DNA from: Flammeovirga aprica JL-4
Lineage (GTDB): Bacteria; Bacteroidota; Bacteroidia; Cytophagales; Flammeovirgaceae
Assembly (NCBI RefSeq): GCF_012844305.1
Contig: NZ_JABANE010000001.1
Coordinates: 109,372 to 173,371 of the forward strand
DNA: 64,000 nucleotides
Direction of reading: 5' to 3'
Below are positions 1 through 9,016 of this stretch, in pieces (the first letter of the stretch is position 1; each line of letters starts with the position of its first letter). A model generated the notes under the pieces. It saw only the letters and a program-made list of their open reading frames with translations. It ran no database searches and had not been told where the DNA came from. The position numbers and the translations under genes were made by a program.

Positions 1-354
1 AAAGTGGAACGAAAAAACTAATAAACGTTTTATTTCTTACTGAGTTATTTCGTTGATGCAATAGTATTAAAAACAATTCGGATGCACAATATTTGTTAAC
101 TAAATTCTTAAAATTACTTGAATAAGTAATACTGATTGTTAAAATTATTATAATTTTAGTTGTTTTTTACCCGAAAATAAAATTCTCTCAATTTATTTCT
201 CCTTCATTCAAAAAATTCAAAAAAGTGAAATTGTCTCTAAAAACTTACATTGTACTGTATGTGTCTTATTTCCCAATAATTATTAATTAAATCATTCTTA
301 TTTTCTGGAATGGCGTATCTCTTATTGTCTTTTTAACTTAATTTCCCAAAAAAT
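1..354. other. AT-rich non-coding leader region
   Basis: This stretch before the sulfotransferase holds no credible gene. It is very AT-rich with many short A and T runs. A weak resemblance to the Bacteroidota -7 element (TAATTTTA near 151) has no matching -33 element, so no promoter is called. The upstream neighbour lies outside the window. Confidence 0.5.
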
Positions 355-1458
355 ATGGCATCATTCGACAACTTGGAAATGGCAACCTTAGTAGGAAGCT
401 CACAAAAAAATTTCTCTAAATTAGAAAAGCAATATACAATTGAACCAGAGTATAAAAATAAGTTCAATAAGGCGAAATTAATCGGAAACCTTTGTTATCC
501 GTTTGAAGCGATCAACCAGAATTGGTTGTATAAAAAAGCAGACAAAATAGAAACAGATAAGGAACCCGTTTTTGTATTAGGACATTGGAGAAGTGGTACA
601 ACCCATTTGCATAATTTACTGAGTAAAGATCCTCAGTTTGGTTTTGTGAATACTTTCCAAAGTGTATTTCCAAATGAAATGATGTTTGGTAAAAATATCT
701 TCATGCCTATCATGAAAATGATGATGCCAAAAGAAAGACCTGCTGATGGATTGAAGTTAGATCCAGCTTTCCCACAAGAAGAGGAGTTTGCTTTAGGTAA
801 TTTACATGATATGTCTTATTACTATTTCTGGTACTTCCCTAAAGATACAATTAAGATTTTTGATAAGTTTTTATTAGGAAAAGGATTGTCGGAAGGTGAG
901 AAGCAACATTGGAGAACAACTTATGAACGTTTTGTAAAACTTGCTTTATGGCAGACAAAAGGTGAGCGTTTTCTTTCTAAAAACCCTCCTCATACAGCAA
1001 GAGTTGATGAATTATTGAAGATATATCCTAATGCGAAGTTTATTTACATCTATAGAAACCCGTATGAGGTCTATGGTTCAACTTTCAGGTTCTTCAAAGG
1101 AGTTTTGCCTAGTCAGCAGTTTCAGTCGATTACAGACGATCAGCTGAGTGATAATATTCTGAAGGTATTTACAAAAATGTATGATAAATACGAGCAGGAT
1201 AAATTATCAATCCCTGCTGAAAATCTTGTGGAAGTTAAATATGAAGAGTTCTCGAAAGATAACCTTGGATATTTAGACAATATTTATCAGCAATTAAACC
1301 TTGGTGATTTTAATGAGGTGAGAGGAACAATGCAGGCTTATTTGGATAGTCTAGGTTCTCATAAGAAGCATCAATATAACTTTCCTCAGGAGGTGATTGA
1401 TAAAGTAAACTCCAATTGGAGTTATGCGTTTGAAAAATGGAATTATGATATGCTGTAA
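355..1458 (+). CDS. Sulfotransferase family protein
   Basis: The 367-residue product is a PAPS-dependent sulfotransferase-like protein. The 5'-phosphosulfate loop is visible as GHWRSGTTHL at residues 76-85, and a 3'-phosphate-binding region with IYRNPYEVYGS lies near residues 230-240. These two motifs define the family, whose members move a sulfuryl group from PAPS to a hydroxyl or amine acceptor. The acceptor cannot be read from sequence. There is no signal peptide or membrane segment, so it is probably cytoplasmic. It stands alone, followed by a bidirectional terminator and a convergent efflux operon. The ATG start is preceded by an A-rich stretch, as is usual for this phylum. Confidence 0.85.
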   Translation: MASFDNLEMATLVGSSQKNFSKLEKQYTIEPEYKNKFNKAKLIGNLCYPFEAINQNWLYKKADKIETDKEPVFVLGHWRSGTTHLHNLLSKDPQFGFVNTFQSVFPNEMMFGKNIFMPIMKMMMPKERPADGLKLDPAFPQEEEFALGNLHDMSYYYFWYFPKDTIKIFDKFLLGKGLSEGEKQHWRTTYERFVKLALWQTKGERFLSKNPPHTARVDELLKIYPNAKFIYIYRNPYEVYGSTFRFFKGVLPSQQFQSITDDQLSDNILKVFTKMYDKYEQDKLSIPAENLVEVKYEEFSKDNLGYLDNIYQQLNLGDFNEVRGTMQAYLDSLGSHKKHQYNFPQEVIDKVNSNWSYAFEKWNYDML

Positions 1459-1482
1459 CAGATCAGTTTTCAGATAGAAATA

Positions 1483-1519
1483 AAAAAATGGAGTAGGTGG
1501 TAAGCCTACTCCATTTTTT
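1483..1519. terminator. Bidirectional terminator, sulfotransferase and efflux operon
   Basis: A perfect 15-bp inverted repeat (arms 1483-1497 and 1505-1519, 7-nt loop) has an A run on one side and a T run on the other. It can end transcription of the plus-strand sulfotransferase and of the convergent efflux operon. Confidence 0.85.
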
Positions 1520-1536
1520 ATGCTTTAGTATTAAAA

Positions 1537-2976
1537 TTAATTATTACCCTGAGCGTCTTGTTGCTCCTGAGGAGTGATCCAGCCACCGCCTAGAGCTTTA
1601 TACAATTGAATGTAAGAAGTCAAGATATTACTCTGAACCTTCACAAGGTTAAGTTCGGCATCAAAGGCCTGTCTTTGCTGTTCAAGGTATTCCAAGTAAC
1701 TGGTAACACCTCTGTCATATCTTTGTTTTGAAAGATATTCAGCATTCACTGCGGCTCTTGTATGCTTTTCTCTTGCTATACGTTCCTCTTCATAGAATTG
1801 AATAGAAGCTAATGCATCTTCTACCTCTCTAAAAGCCACGATAGCACTTCTTTCATATTCTTGAATAGAAGCTTCAAGCCTTGCTTTTTCAACTTCCACT
1901 TGTCTTTTATTTCTTCCCCATTGGAATAATGGTCCGGTTAAACCAGCACCAATGTTCCATGCTTCAGCAGCACCACCTGTATTAGTAGCACTTAAAGCTT
2001 GAGAGGCAATACCTCCTGCACCTGTGATGCTGATGGTTGGGAATCTGTTGGCAATTGCTGCTCCAACTTGAGCATTTTGAGCGACAATATCTTGTTCTGC
2101 TCTTAATAAGTCAGGTCTTCTTTTTAATAAATCAGAAGGAATACCTGCAGGAATTACTGGAGGTTTGATCTGATTTTCCAAAGCTAAGCCTGTAAGGTAA
2201 CTTCTAGGGTTGGCACCAATTAATACAGATAAAAGGTTCTCAGACAAAGCAATCCCTCTTTTGTAAATTGGAACACTGCTTTCTGCTATAGCTTGTTGAA
2301 TCTGTGCTTGGTTGAGGTCCAATTCTGGAATAGTTCCTTGTTTGTATCTTGCTTCCATGATAATCATAGAGCTGTCTCTAGAAGCTAAAGTCTCTTGAGC
2401 AACGACAAGACTAGCTTTATTTTCAAGTAATTGAACATAAGCGGCAGTTACCTCAGAGATCAAGCTGATTTGTACAGCCCTTAAGCCGTAAATGGTACCA
2501 AGGTAATTGGCATTGGCGGCTTCGGATAGCCTTTTATTCTTACCCCAAAGGTCAATTTCCCAGTTAAGAGATGCTCCGACATAGTAATTGTCAGAAGCTC
2601 CATTGGGTAATACAAAACCACCGTAGTTACCGTAAGTGTAATTGCCATCATACCCGAACTGAGGTCTTGTATTGACTTTCTGTATTCTGTAAAGTTTTTC
2701 AGCCTCTACAATTCGTTGCATTGCCACTTTTACATCCTGATTGTTTTCTAAGGCAACAACGATTAAACTGTCTAAAACTTTATCTTGAATTAAAGTCCAC
2801 CAGCCAATTGTGTCATTTTCTGTTGATACAAGTGTATCAACTCCAAAACGATATTCTAATGGTGTATCAATTTCGGGAGCCTCATAATTCTTACCCATTT
2901 TACATCCCCACAAGGAGAGCAAAATAAGGCAACTGACTAGGAGGCGGGTTTTATTTGATATAATTAAATTTTTCAT
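1537..2976 (-). CDS. TolC-family outer membrane efflux lipoprotein
   Basis: This 479-residue protein is the outer-membrane channel of an RND efflux system (NodT/OprM-type lipoprotein). The N-terminus has a basic start, a hydrophobic stretch and a lipobox (LWGC, Cys25). Two long helical OEP repeats follow, including the typical RPDLLRAEQDIVAQNAQVG segment near residues 285-305. It forms a periplasm-spanning trimer that docks onto the adaptor and pump encoded upstream. Only 3 bp separate it from the permease gene, so the three genes form one operon in the order adaptor, permease, channel. The length is normal. Substrates cannot be inferred. Confidence 0.93.
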   Translation of the reverse strand: MKNLIISNKTRLLVSCLILLSLWGCKMGKNYEAPEIDTPLEYRFGVDTLVSTENDTIGWWTLIQDKVLDSLIVVALENNQDVKVAMQRIVEAEKLYRIQKVNTRPQFGYDGNYTYGNYGGFVLPNGASDNYYVGASLNWEIDLWGKNKRLSEAANANYLGTIYGLRAVQISLISEVTAAYVQLLENKASLVVAQETLASRDSSMIIMEARYKQGTIPELDLNQAQIQQAIAESSVPIYKRGIALSENLLSVLIGANPRSYLTGLALENQIKPPVIPAGIPSDLLKRRPDLLRAEQDIVAQNAQVGAAIANRFPTISITGAGGIASQALSATNTGGAAEAWNIGAGLTGPLFQWGRNKRQVEVEKARLEASIQEYERSAIVAFREVEDALASIQFYEEERIAREKHTRAAVNAEYLSKQRYDRGVTSYLEYLEQQRQAFDAELNLVKVQSNILTSYIQLYKALGGGWITPQEQQDAQGNN

Positions 2977-2979
2977 GAT

Positions 2980-5900
2980 TTATGCCTCTCCGTTAGTTTG
3001 AATTTCTTTATCTCTTTTCTCTTCGTATTTCGCAATTTTACCTACTAGAACAAATAGCATAGGATATAAGAAAAGACCTAAAATTGTAGCCATACCCATA
3101 CCGCCTAGTAATGCCATACCCATTACTTTTCTGGCTTCTGCACCTGATCCTGTTGCAATTACTAGTGGAAGTACACCAAGTATAAAAGAGAAGGCCGTCA
3201 TAAGAATCGGTCTGAAACGTAATTCAGCAGACTTGATAGCTGCGTCAAATAAGGACAATCCCTCATCAAATTTCAGCTTGGCAAATTCTACAATCAGAAT
3301 GGCATTTTTTGCGGCCATTGCAATAAGCATTACCAATGAGATTTGAGCAAAAATATTGTTTTCATAACTTTCACTGAAGAATCTCGCTACCCATATCATT
3401 AAAAAGGCTCCAAATATGGCGAATGGAGTTCCTAACAGAATACTGAAAGGCATTGACCATGATTCATACTGAGCGGCAAGAATTAAGAATACGAATAGTA
3501 AGGAGAATGCAAAAATGATAAATACTGAACCCGATGCTTTTTTCTCTTGGTAAGACATACCATTCCAAGCATAAGTCATATTATCAGGAAGAACTTCTTT
3601 TGCTACTTCTTCAAGGGCATCCATTGCTTGACCGGAACTAAAGCCAGGAGCAGGAGAACCTGTCACCTCTACAGATCGTAGAAGGTTAAATCTATTGGTG
3701 TATTCTGGACCACTGATTTTCTCAACATTAACAAGCGTAGAAAGCGGTACTTTTGACCCGTTGCTAGATTTGACATAGAACATGTCTAACTGTTTCTCGT
3801 CATTTCTATACTCAGGTTCTGCTTGTACATAGGCTCTGTAAAGACGGCCGAAACGGTTGAAGTCATTGATATAAGAACCTCCTAAGAAAGCGGCGAAAGT
3901 GGTGTAGACATCATTTAAGTTTACCCCAAGCTTCAGGATTTTATCTCTGTTGATATCAATAAAACGCTGAGGAACGCTTGATTCAAAAGTAGTAAAGGCC
4001 ATTGCAATTTCTGGTCTTGCATTAGCCGCTTTGATAAACTCGTTGGTGTAATTGGCCAAATAATCAGGAGTGTTACCGCCTTTGTCTTGAACCATTATAC
4101 TAAAACCAGAACCATTACCTAAACCAGGAATGGCAGGAGGACCAAAAGCGAAAACTTTTGCTTCTGTTATTTGAGTAGCAAAGAGGTAATTCAATTTTTG
4201 AACAACTTGCTTTGCGGTGAGTTCTCTTTTATCCCAACTTTTTAGCGTTACGAAGAAGAAGGCAGAGTTAGTTGACATACTACTTGATAGAAGGGAGTAA
4301 CCTGCTACTGTAGTATTCATTTCTATTTCTTCAACTTGAGCTGTAATCTTCTCAATTTTATACGCTAAATCATTTGTTCTTTGAAGTGATGATGCAACTG
4401 GCAATTGGGCATTGATGAAGATATAACCTTGGTCTTCTTCAGGAATAAACCCAACAGGAACTTTTACTCCAAGCCAACCTGCAGCCAATAGTGTTCCACC
4501 GATGAAAATACAACTCATCAAAATCTTACGAGTTGCAATTTTTGTAACACTAAGATAAGAAGTGGTAGATCTATCAAACACATTATTAAACACTTTAAAG
4601 AATGCACCCAATGGTCCACCTACAGGTTCTTTTTTTCTAAGTATCAAACCACAAAGTGCCGGAGATAATGTAAGGGCATTGAGTGATGAAAAACATACTG
4701 AAACAGCTACTGTGATGGCAAACTGTTGGTAGAGTCGACCTGTAATACCCGCCATACCTGCTACTGGGATAAATACTGCAACAAGTACTAGAGTAGTGGC
4801 AATTACTGGTGCTGTTACTTCACTCATGGCTTTATTCGTGGCATCTTTGGCATTGTAGCCTTCTTCGAGATATACCTGAACGGCATCTACTACTACAATG
4901 GCGTCATCCACTACAATACCAATGGCGAGTACTAAACCTAATAATGATAATACATTGATGGTAAAACCAAGAAGAGGGAACAGCATAAATGCTGCGACCA
5001 ATGAAACAGGAATCGCCATGGTTGGAACTAGTGTTGCTCTCCAATCTTGGATGAACACATATACTACAAGTACTACAAGCAGTAAGGCGATAAATAACGT
5101 TTCAATGATTTCATCGATACCAGCAGTAATTGGTTTTGTTGAGTCCAATGACACTTCGTAATTAATGCCATTTGGAAAATCTTCTTTCAAAGCATCCATT
5201 TTTGAAATCATTTCTTCAGCCAAAGCAACGGCGTTGGAACCAGGAGCTTGGTAGATGGCAATTACAGCACAATTGGCACCATTTAGACGGGTAAATGCTG
5301 AATAGGTTTCTACACCTAGTTCAATTCTAGCCACATCACTTAAAAGTACTTGGCTACCATCTTTATTCGTTCTTACTACAATATTACCAAACTCTTCTTC
5401 TGATTGAAGACGGTCCGGAAGCAGTACTGTGTAAGTGAATTCAGTACCTTTTGGAGCTGGTTCTGCACCAAACTTACCACCCGGAACAATAACGTTTTGA
5501 TTGTTTACCGCCGTTGTAATTTCAGGAATAGTTAAATTCAGTTTAGCCAAACGGTCTGGCTTTACCCAAATACGCATTGAATAATCTGAAGTACCCAATA
5601 CAGACACACTACCAATACCTTTCGTTCTTGCAAGTACATCTTTGATGTTGATCAAAGAGTAGTTACCCAAAAAGTTCTGATCATACCTTCCATCAGGTGA
5701 AGTAAGGGTGATCAGCATCAAGATATTTGGAAGTGATTTTTCTGTTTTTACACCTGTTCTTTTGACACCGTCTGGTAGTTTTGGAGTGGCAGTAGCTACA
5801 CGGTTTTGTGTAAATACTGTACTCATATCAGGGTCAGTACCAATATCAAAAGATGTTTGTATTTGAAGTGTACCATCATTGGAGTTGATGGACTTCATAT

Positions 5901-6147
5901 AGATCATGTTTTCCACACCATTGATTTCCTGTTCCAATGGAGTGGCTACAGATTGCTCTACGTTTAATGCACTCGCTCCAGTATAAGTTGCACTGATCTT
6001 TACAATGGGAGGAGTTAAATTGGGGTATTGTTCAATAGGAAGTCCTGTGATAGAAACACCACCAACTATGGTCATAATAATGGCAATGACCATGGCGACA
6101 ATCGGTCGCCTCACAAAAAAGTTTGATTTTATTTGTTCCTTGCTCAT
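2980..6147 (-). CDS. RND efflux pump permease (AcrB/HAE1 family)
   Basis: The 1055-residue product is a full-length inner-membrane proton/drug antiporter of the hydrophobe/amphiphile efflux-1 family. It begins with the typical NFFVRRPIVAMV first transmembrane helix. It has 12 predicted membrane segments in two blocks of six, each block preceded by a large periplasmic porter region. The proton-relay aspartate pair is visible in the helix GIVVDDAIVVVD near residue 410. The start codon overlaps the stop of the adaptor gene by one base (TAATG), implying translational coupling. No local TetR or two-component regulator is present, so control is probably by the promoter upstream of the adaptor gene. 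Confidence 0.95.
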   Translation of the reverse strand: MSKEQIKSNFFVRRPIVAMVIAIIMTIVGGVSITGLPIEQYPNLTPPIVKISATYTGASALNVEQSVATPLEQEINGVENMIYMKSINSNDGTLQIQTSFDIGTDPDMSTVFTQNRVATATPKLPDGVKRTGVKTEKSLPNILMLITLTSPDGRYDQNFLGNYSLINIKDVLARTKGIGSVSVLGTSDYSMRIWVKPDRLAKLNLTIPEITTAVNNQNVIVPGGKFGAEPAPKGTEFTYTVLLPDRLQSEEEFGNIVVRTNKDGSQVLLSDVARIELGVETYSAFTRLNGANCAVIAIYQAPGSNAVALAEEMISKMDALKEDFPNGINYEVSLDSTKPITAGIDEIIETLFIALLLVVLVVYVFIQDWRATLVPTMAIPVSLVAAFMLFPLLGFTINVLSLLGLVLAIGIVVDDAIVVVDAVQVYLEEGYNAKDATNKAMSEVTAPVIATTLVLVAVFIPVAGMAGITGRLYQQFAITVAVSVCFSSLNALTLSPALCGLILRKKEPVGGPLGAFFKVFNNVFDRSTTSYLSVTKIATRKILMSCIFIGGTLLAAGWLGVKVPVGFIPEEDQGYIFINAQLPVASSLQRTNDLAYKIEKITAQVEEIEMNTTVAGYSLLSSSMSTNSAFFFVTLKSWDKRELTAKQVVQKLNYLFATQITEAKVFAFGPPAIPGLGNGSGFSIMVQDKGGNTPDYLANYTNEFIKAANARPEIAMAFTTFESSVPQRFIDINRDKILKLGVNLNDVYTTFAAFLGGSYINDFNRFGRLYRAYVQAEPEYRNDEKQLDMFYVKSSNGSKVPLSTLVNVEKISGPEYTNRFNLLRSVEVTGSPAPGFSSGQAMDALEEVAKEVLPDNMTYAWNGMSYQEKKASGSVFIIFAFSLLFVFLILAAQYESWSMPFSILLGTPFAIFGAFLMIWVARFFSESYENNIFAQISLVMLIAMAAKNAILIVEFAKLKFDEGLSLFDAAIKSAELRFRPILMTAFSFILGVLPLVIATGSGAEARKVMGMALLGGMGMATILGLFLYPMLFVLVGKIAKYEEKRDKEIQTNGEA

Positions 6148-7334
6148 TATACTCCTTCGTACTGTGATTCGAATTGAACTACTTTGTATTTAATTGTTGC
6201 TCCTTCTTGAACTTTTTGAAGTCCTTCCAAAACAATCTTTTCTCCTTTTTTCAAGCCTGATTTTACAAGGAAGTAATCTTTGTAAGCATGTCTTGCTAAT
6301 TCAATACTTCTTTGAGAAACCTTTCCTGCTTGGTCAACCACATAAACAGAATAGCGTCCTTGGAATTCCATTACTGCTCTTTGAGGAACAAGAATTCCAT
6401 TTGGTACGATGTCAATGATTGAACGAACTTTTGCAAACTGACCAGGTCTGATTAAACCGTCAACGTTTGGAAAAGTAGCTTGAATAAGGATCGCACCTGT
6501 ATTCGCATCAACACTTCTGTCAATAAAATCGAAATGTCCTTTATGTTTATATACAGTGTTATCTGAGAAGATCAAGTCAAGGTTATTCTTAGGTTTTCCG
6601 TCGTCTTCACTTTTCTTTCCTGATTTCTCTTGAGCTACAGCATATCTTGCCAATCTTAAGTAATCATTTTCATTGATGAAGAATCTTACATTTACAGAGT
6701 CAATTCTTGAAACTGTATTTAAGATAACGGGGTTAGGATCTTTACCCACAAATTCCCCTACTTTGGCTTCTGTTTTACCAATAATACCGCTGATAGGAGA
6801 AGTAATTCTAGTGTAGCCTAATTCAATTTGAGCCATTCTCAAGTTCGCTTCGGCTGCAACAACCATAGATTCTGAAGCACCTTTTTCGGCTAAAGCAGCA
6901 TCAAGGTCAGATTTGGAAACAGCATTTTGCTCTGCTAGTGGCTGAATACGCTCTAAATCATTAGAAGCACGGATCAGCGTCACTTTAGCTTCTGCGAGCT
7001 GTCCTTCTCTCATCGCTACATTGGCTGCATATTGTTTGGGGTCGACTTTGTAAAGTAATTGTCCTTTTTTGACTTCACTACCTTCCTTGAAGTATATACC
7101 CTCTAAATAACCTTCTACTCTGGAGCGAATAGGAATATCTTTCGTACCGTAAACTTGACCAACAAATTCTTTGGTTAAGGGTACATCCTGAATAGTTACT
7201 TCGGTGATAGGGATTTCAAGTTGCGGTAACTGAGTCTGTTGTTGTTCAGAACTTTTACCACACCCACACAACAGGTTGATGGTGAATGCAAGGGTTATTA
7301 ATTTACTTGTTGCATTCAAAAAGTTAAATGTCAT
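6147..7334 (-). CDS. RND efflux periplasmic adaptor lipoprotein (AcrA/MexA-like)
   Basis: This 395-residue membrane-fusion protein links the inner-membrane pump to the outer-membrane channel. It has a lipoprotein signal (LLCGC, Cys25). A split biotinyl/lipoyl-like domain follows (IPIRSRVEGYLEGIYFKEGSEVKKGQLLYKVD-type first half near residue 70; the second half, YTRITSPISGIIGK, near residue 175). A helical hairpin lies between the halves and beta-barrel regions follow. It is the first gene of the three-gene pump operon and overlaps the permease by one base. Confidence 0.94.
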   Translation of the reverse strand: MTFNFLNATSKLITLAFTINLLCGCGKSSEQQQTQLPQLEIPITEVTIQDVPLTKEFVGQVYGTKDIPIRSRVEGYLEGIYFKEGSEVKKGQLLYKVDPKQYAANVAMREGQLAEAKVTLIRASNDLERIQPLAEQNAVSKSDLDAALAEKGASESMVVAAEANLRMAQIELGYTRITSPISGIIGKTEAKVGEFVGKDPNPVILNTVSRIDSVNVRFFINENDYLRLARYAVAQEKSGKKSEDDGKPKNNLDLIFSDNTVYKHKGHFDFIDRSVDANTGAILIQATFPNVDGLIRPGQFAKVRSIIDIVPNGILVPQRAVMEFQGRYSVYVVDQAGKVSQRSIELARHAYKDYFLVKSGLKKGEKIVLEGLQKVQEGATIKYKVVQFESQYEGV

Positions 7335-7403
7335 TATTTTGAGATATTATGTAGTTAAGTACGTATTTAAAATTCGGAGTAAATCTATTAAAATTTTTAC
7401 TAA

Positions 7404-7438
7404 TATTAACTAAAGAGGAGCTTTAGGAAGTGTTAATA
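7404..7438. other. Imperfect hairpin between glpK and efflux operon
   Basis: Arms of about 8 bp (7403-7410 and 7432-7439) enclose a second 5-bp stem (TAAAG/CTTTA). No T run follows on either strand, so it is at best a weak terminator for glpK or a structure in the efflux operon leader region. Confidence 0.3.
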
Positions 7439-7448
7439 TACATTGTTA

Positions 7449-8945
7449 TTAGTTTTCCCAGTTAAAACTTCTTTGAACAGCTTTCTTCCATTGCTGATTT
7501 GTAGCAGAGCGCTCTTTTTCATTCATTTTATTTTTAAAAGATTTATCCATTTTCCAAATTTTATTGATTTCGTCAATGTCGCTCCAATAACCTACCGCTA
7601 ATCCTGCTAAGAAAGCGGCCCCCATTGCTGTTGTTTCAAGGATTTTTGGGCGGATCACATCGATGTTTGAAATATTGCTTTGAGTTTGCATGAGTAAATT
7701 ATTAGCACAGGCACCTCCATCTACTCTTAATTCTTTTGCCTGCATTTGGATATCAGCCTGCATTGCTTCTATTACATCTTGTGACTGCAAGGCAATGGCT
7801 TCCAAAGTAGCTCTAACAATATGTCCTTTCTGTGTGCCCCTTGTAATTCCCACCAAAGTACCTCTTGCATATTGGTCCCAATACGGAGCACCTAAACCTG
7901 TGAGTGCTGGAACAAAAACAACACCTCCGTTATCTTTCACCTCTTTGGCTATTTTTTCACTATGATGTGCTTTTTTAATGATACCAAGTCCATCTCTGAG
8001 CCATTGAATAGCGGCCCCTGCTACAAAAACACTTCCTTCTAATGCGTAATTTACATTGTCACCAATTTTCCATGCAATGGTAGTTAGTAATTGATGCTGG
8101 GAGATGATCGCTTTTTTACCAGTATTCATCATAATAAAGCAACCTGTGCCGTAGGTGTTTTTTACCATACCGCTTTTGGTGCACATCTGTCCGAAAAGTG
8201 CGGCCTGTTGATCACCTGCAATACCTGCAATTGGTATTTTACTGGCAAAAAGTGTGGTAGCTGTCTGAGCATAAATCTCACTGCTGCTTTTGACTTCGGG
8301 CAACATACTTTTCGGGATATTGAAAATCTTCAGTAATTCCTCATCCCATTCCAATGTATGAATATTAAAAAGCATGGTTCTGCTGGCATTCGTCACATCC
8401 GTTACATAGGCCTTTCCTCTTGTGAATTGCCATATCAACCATGTATCAATAGTACCGAACCTCAACAATCCTTTCTCTGCCTTTTTTCGGGCACCTTTTA
8501 CATTTTCTAAAATCCAATGAATTTTACTGGCAGAAAAATAGGCATCTATAATCAGACCTGTTTTCTTCTGAATGACCTCAGTATATTTCTCTTTTAGAGA
8601 ATCACAATACTTGGCTGTTCTCCTATCTTGCCAAACAATCGCATTATAAATAGGTTTATTGGTAGAAGCATCCCAGACAACAGTAGTTTCTCTTTGGTTC
8701 GTTATTCCAATTCCGGCAATATTCAAACCGTTCAAACCTTCTTTTGCAATACATTCAGCTGCTACAGAAGCTTGTGTAGACCAGATTTCTTTTGGGTCAT
8801 GTTCCACCCATCCCGGTTTTGGATAGTATTGTTTGAATTCTTTTTGAGCAGAATTGATAATTTTGCCTTTTTTGTCAAAAAGAATGGCTCTTGAACTGGT
8901 TGTACCTTGGTCTAAAGACAGGATATACTGTTTGCTTTTACCCAT
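7449..8945 (-). CDS. glpK: Glycerol kinase
   Basis: The enzyme phosphorylates glycerol with ATP to sn-glycerol 3-phosphate in the cytoplasm. The FGGY-family N-terminal signature [14 protein letters not shown] is present at residues 10-23. The glycerol-site region ([12 protein letters not shown]) and the C-terminal ATP-binding segment ([14 protein letters not shown]) also match glpK closely. About 498 residues is normal. I chose the second Met ([12 protein letters not shown] follows), four codons inside a longer reading frame that starts at 8957; either is possible. No glpF or glpD is nearby, so glycerol uptake and oxidation genes must lie elsewhere. It follows the TPR/phosphatase gene on the same strand after about 70 bp. 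Confidence 0.95.
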   Translation of the reverse strand: MGKSKQYILSLDQGTTSSRAILFDKKGKIINSAQKEFKQYYPKPGWVEHDPKEIWSTQASVAAECIAKEGLNGLNIAGIGITNQRETTVVWDASTNKPIYNAIVWQDRRTAKYCDSLKEKYTEVIQKKTGLIIDAYFSASKIHWILENVKGARKKAEKGLLRFGTIDTWLIWQFTRGKAYVTDVTNASRTMLFNIHTLEWDEELLKIFNIPKSMLPEVKSSSEIYAQTATTLFASKIPIAGIAGDQQAALFGQMCTKSGMVKNTYGTGCFIMMNTGKKAIISQHQLLTTIAWKIGDNVNYALEGSVFVAGAAIQWLRDGLGIIKKAHHSEKIAKEVKDNGGVVFVPALTGLGAPYWDQYARGTLVGITRGTQKGHIVRATLEAIALQSQDVIEAMQADIQMQAKELRVDGGACANNLLMQTQSNISNIDVIRPKILETTAMGAAFLAGLAVGYWSDIDEINKIWKMDKSFKNKMNEKERSATNQQWKKAVQRSFNWEN

Positions 8946-9016
8946 AGATGTTGTCACTTTTATTTGGTCTCAAAGTACCTCTGAATTAGTACCTAACATC
9001 TAAAATAGAAAAATAA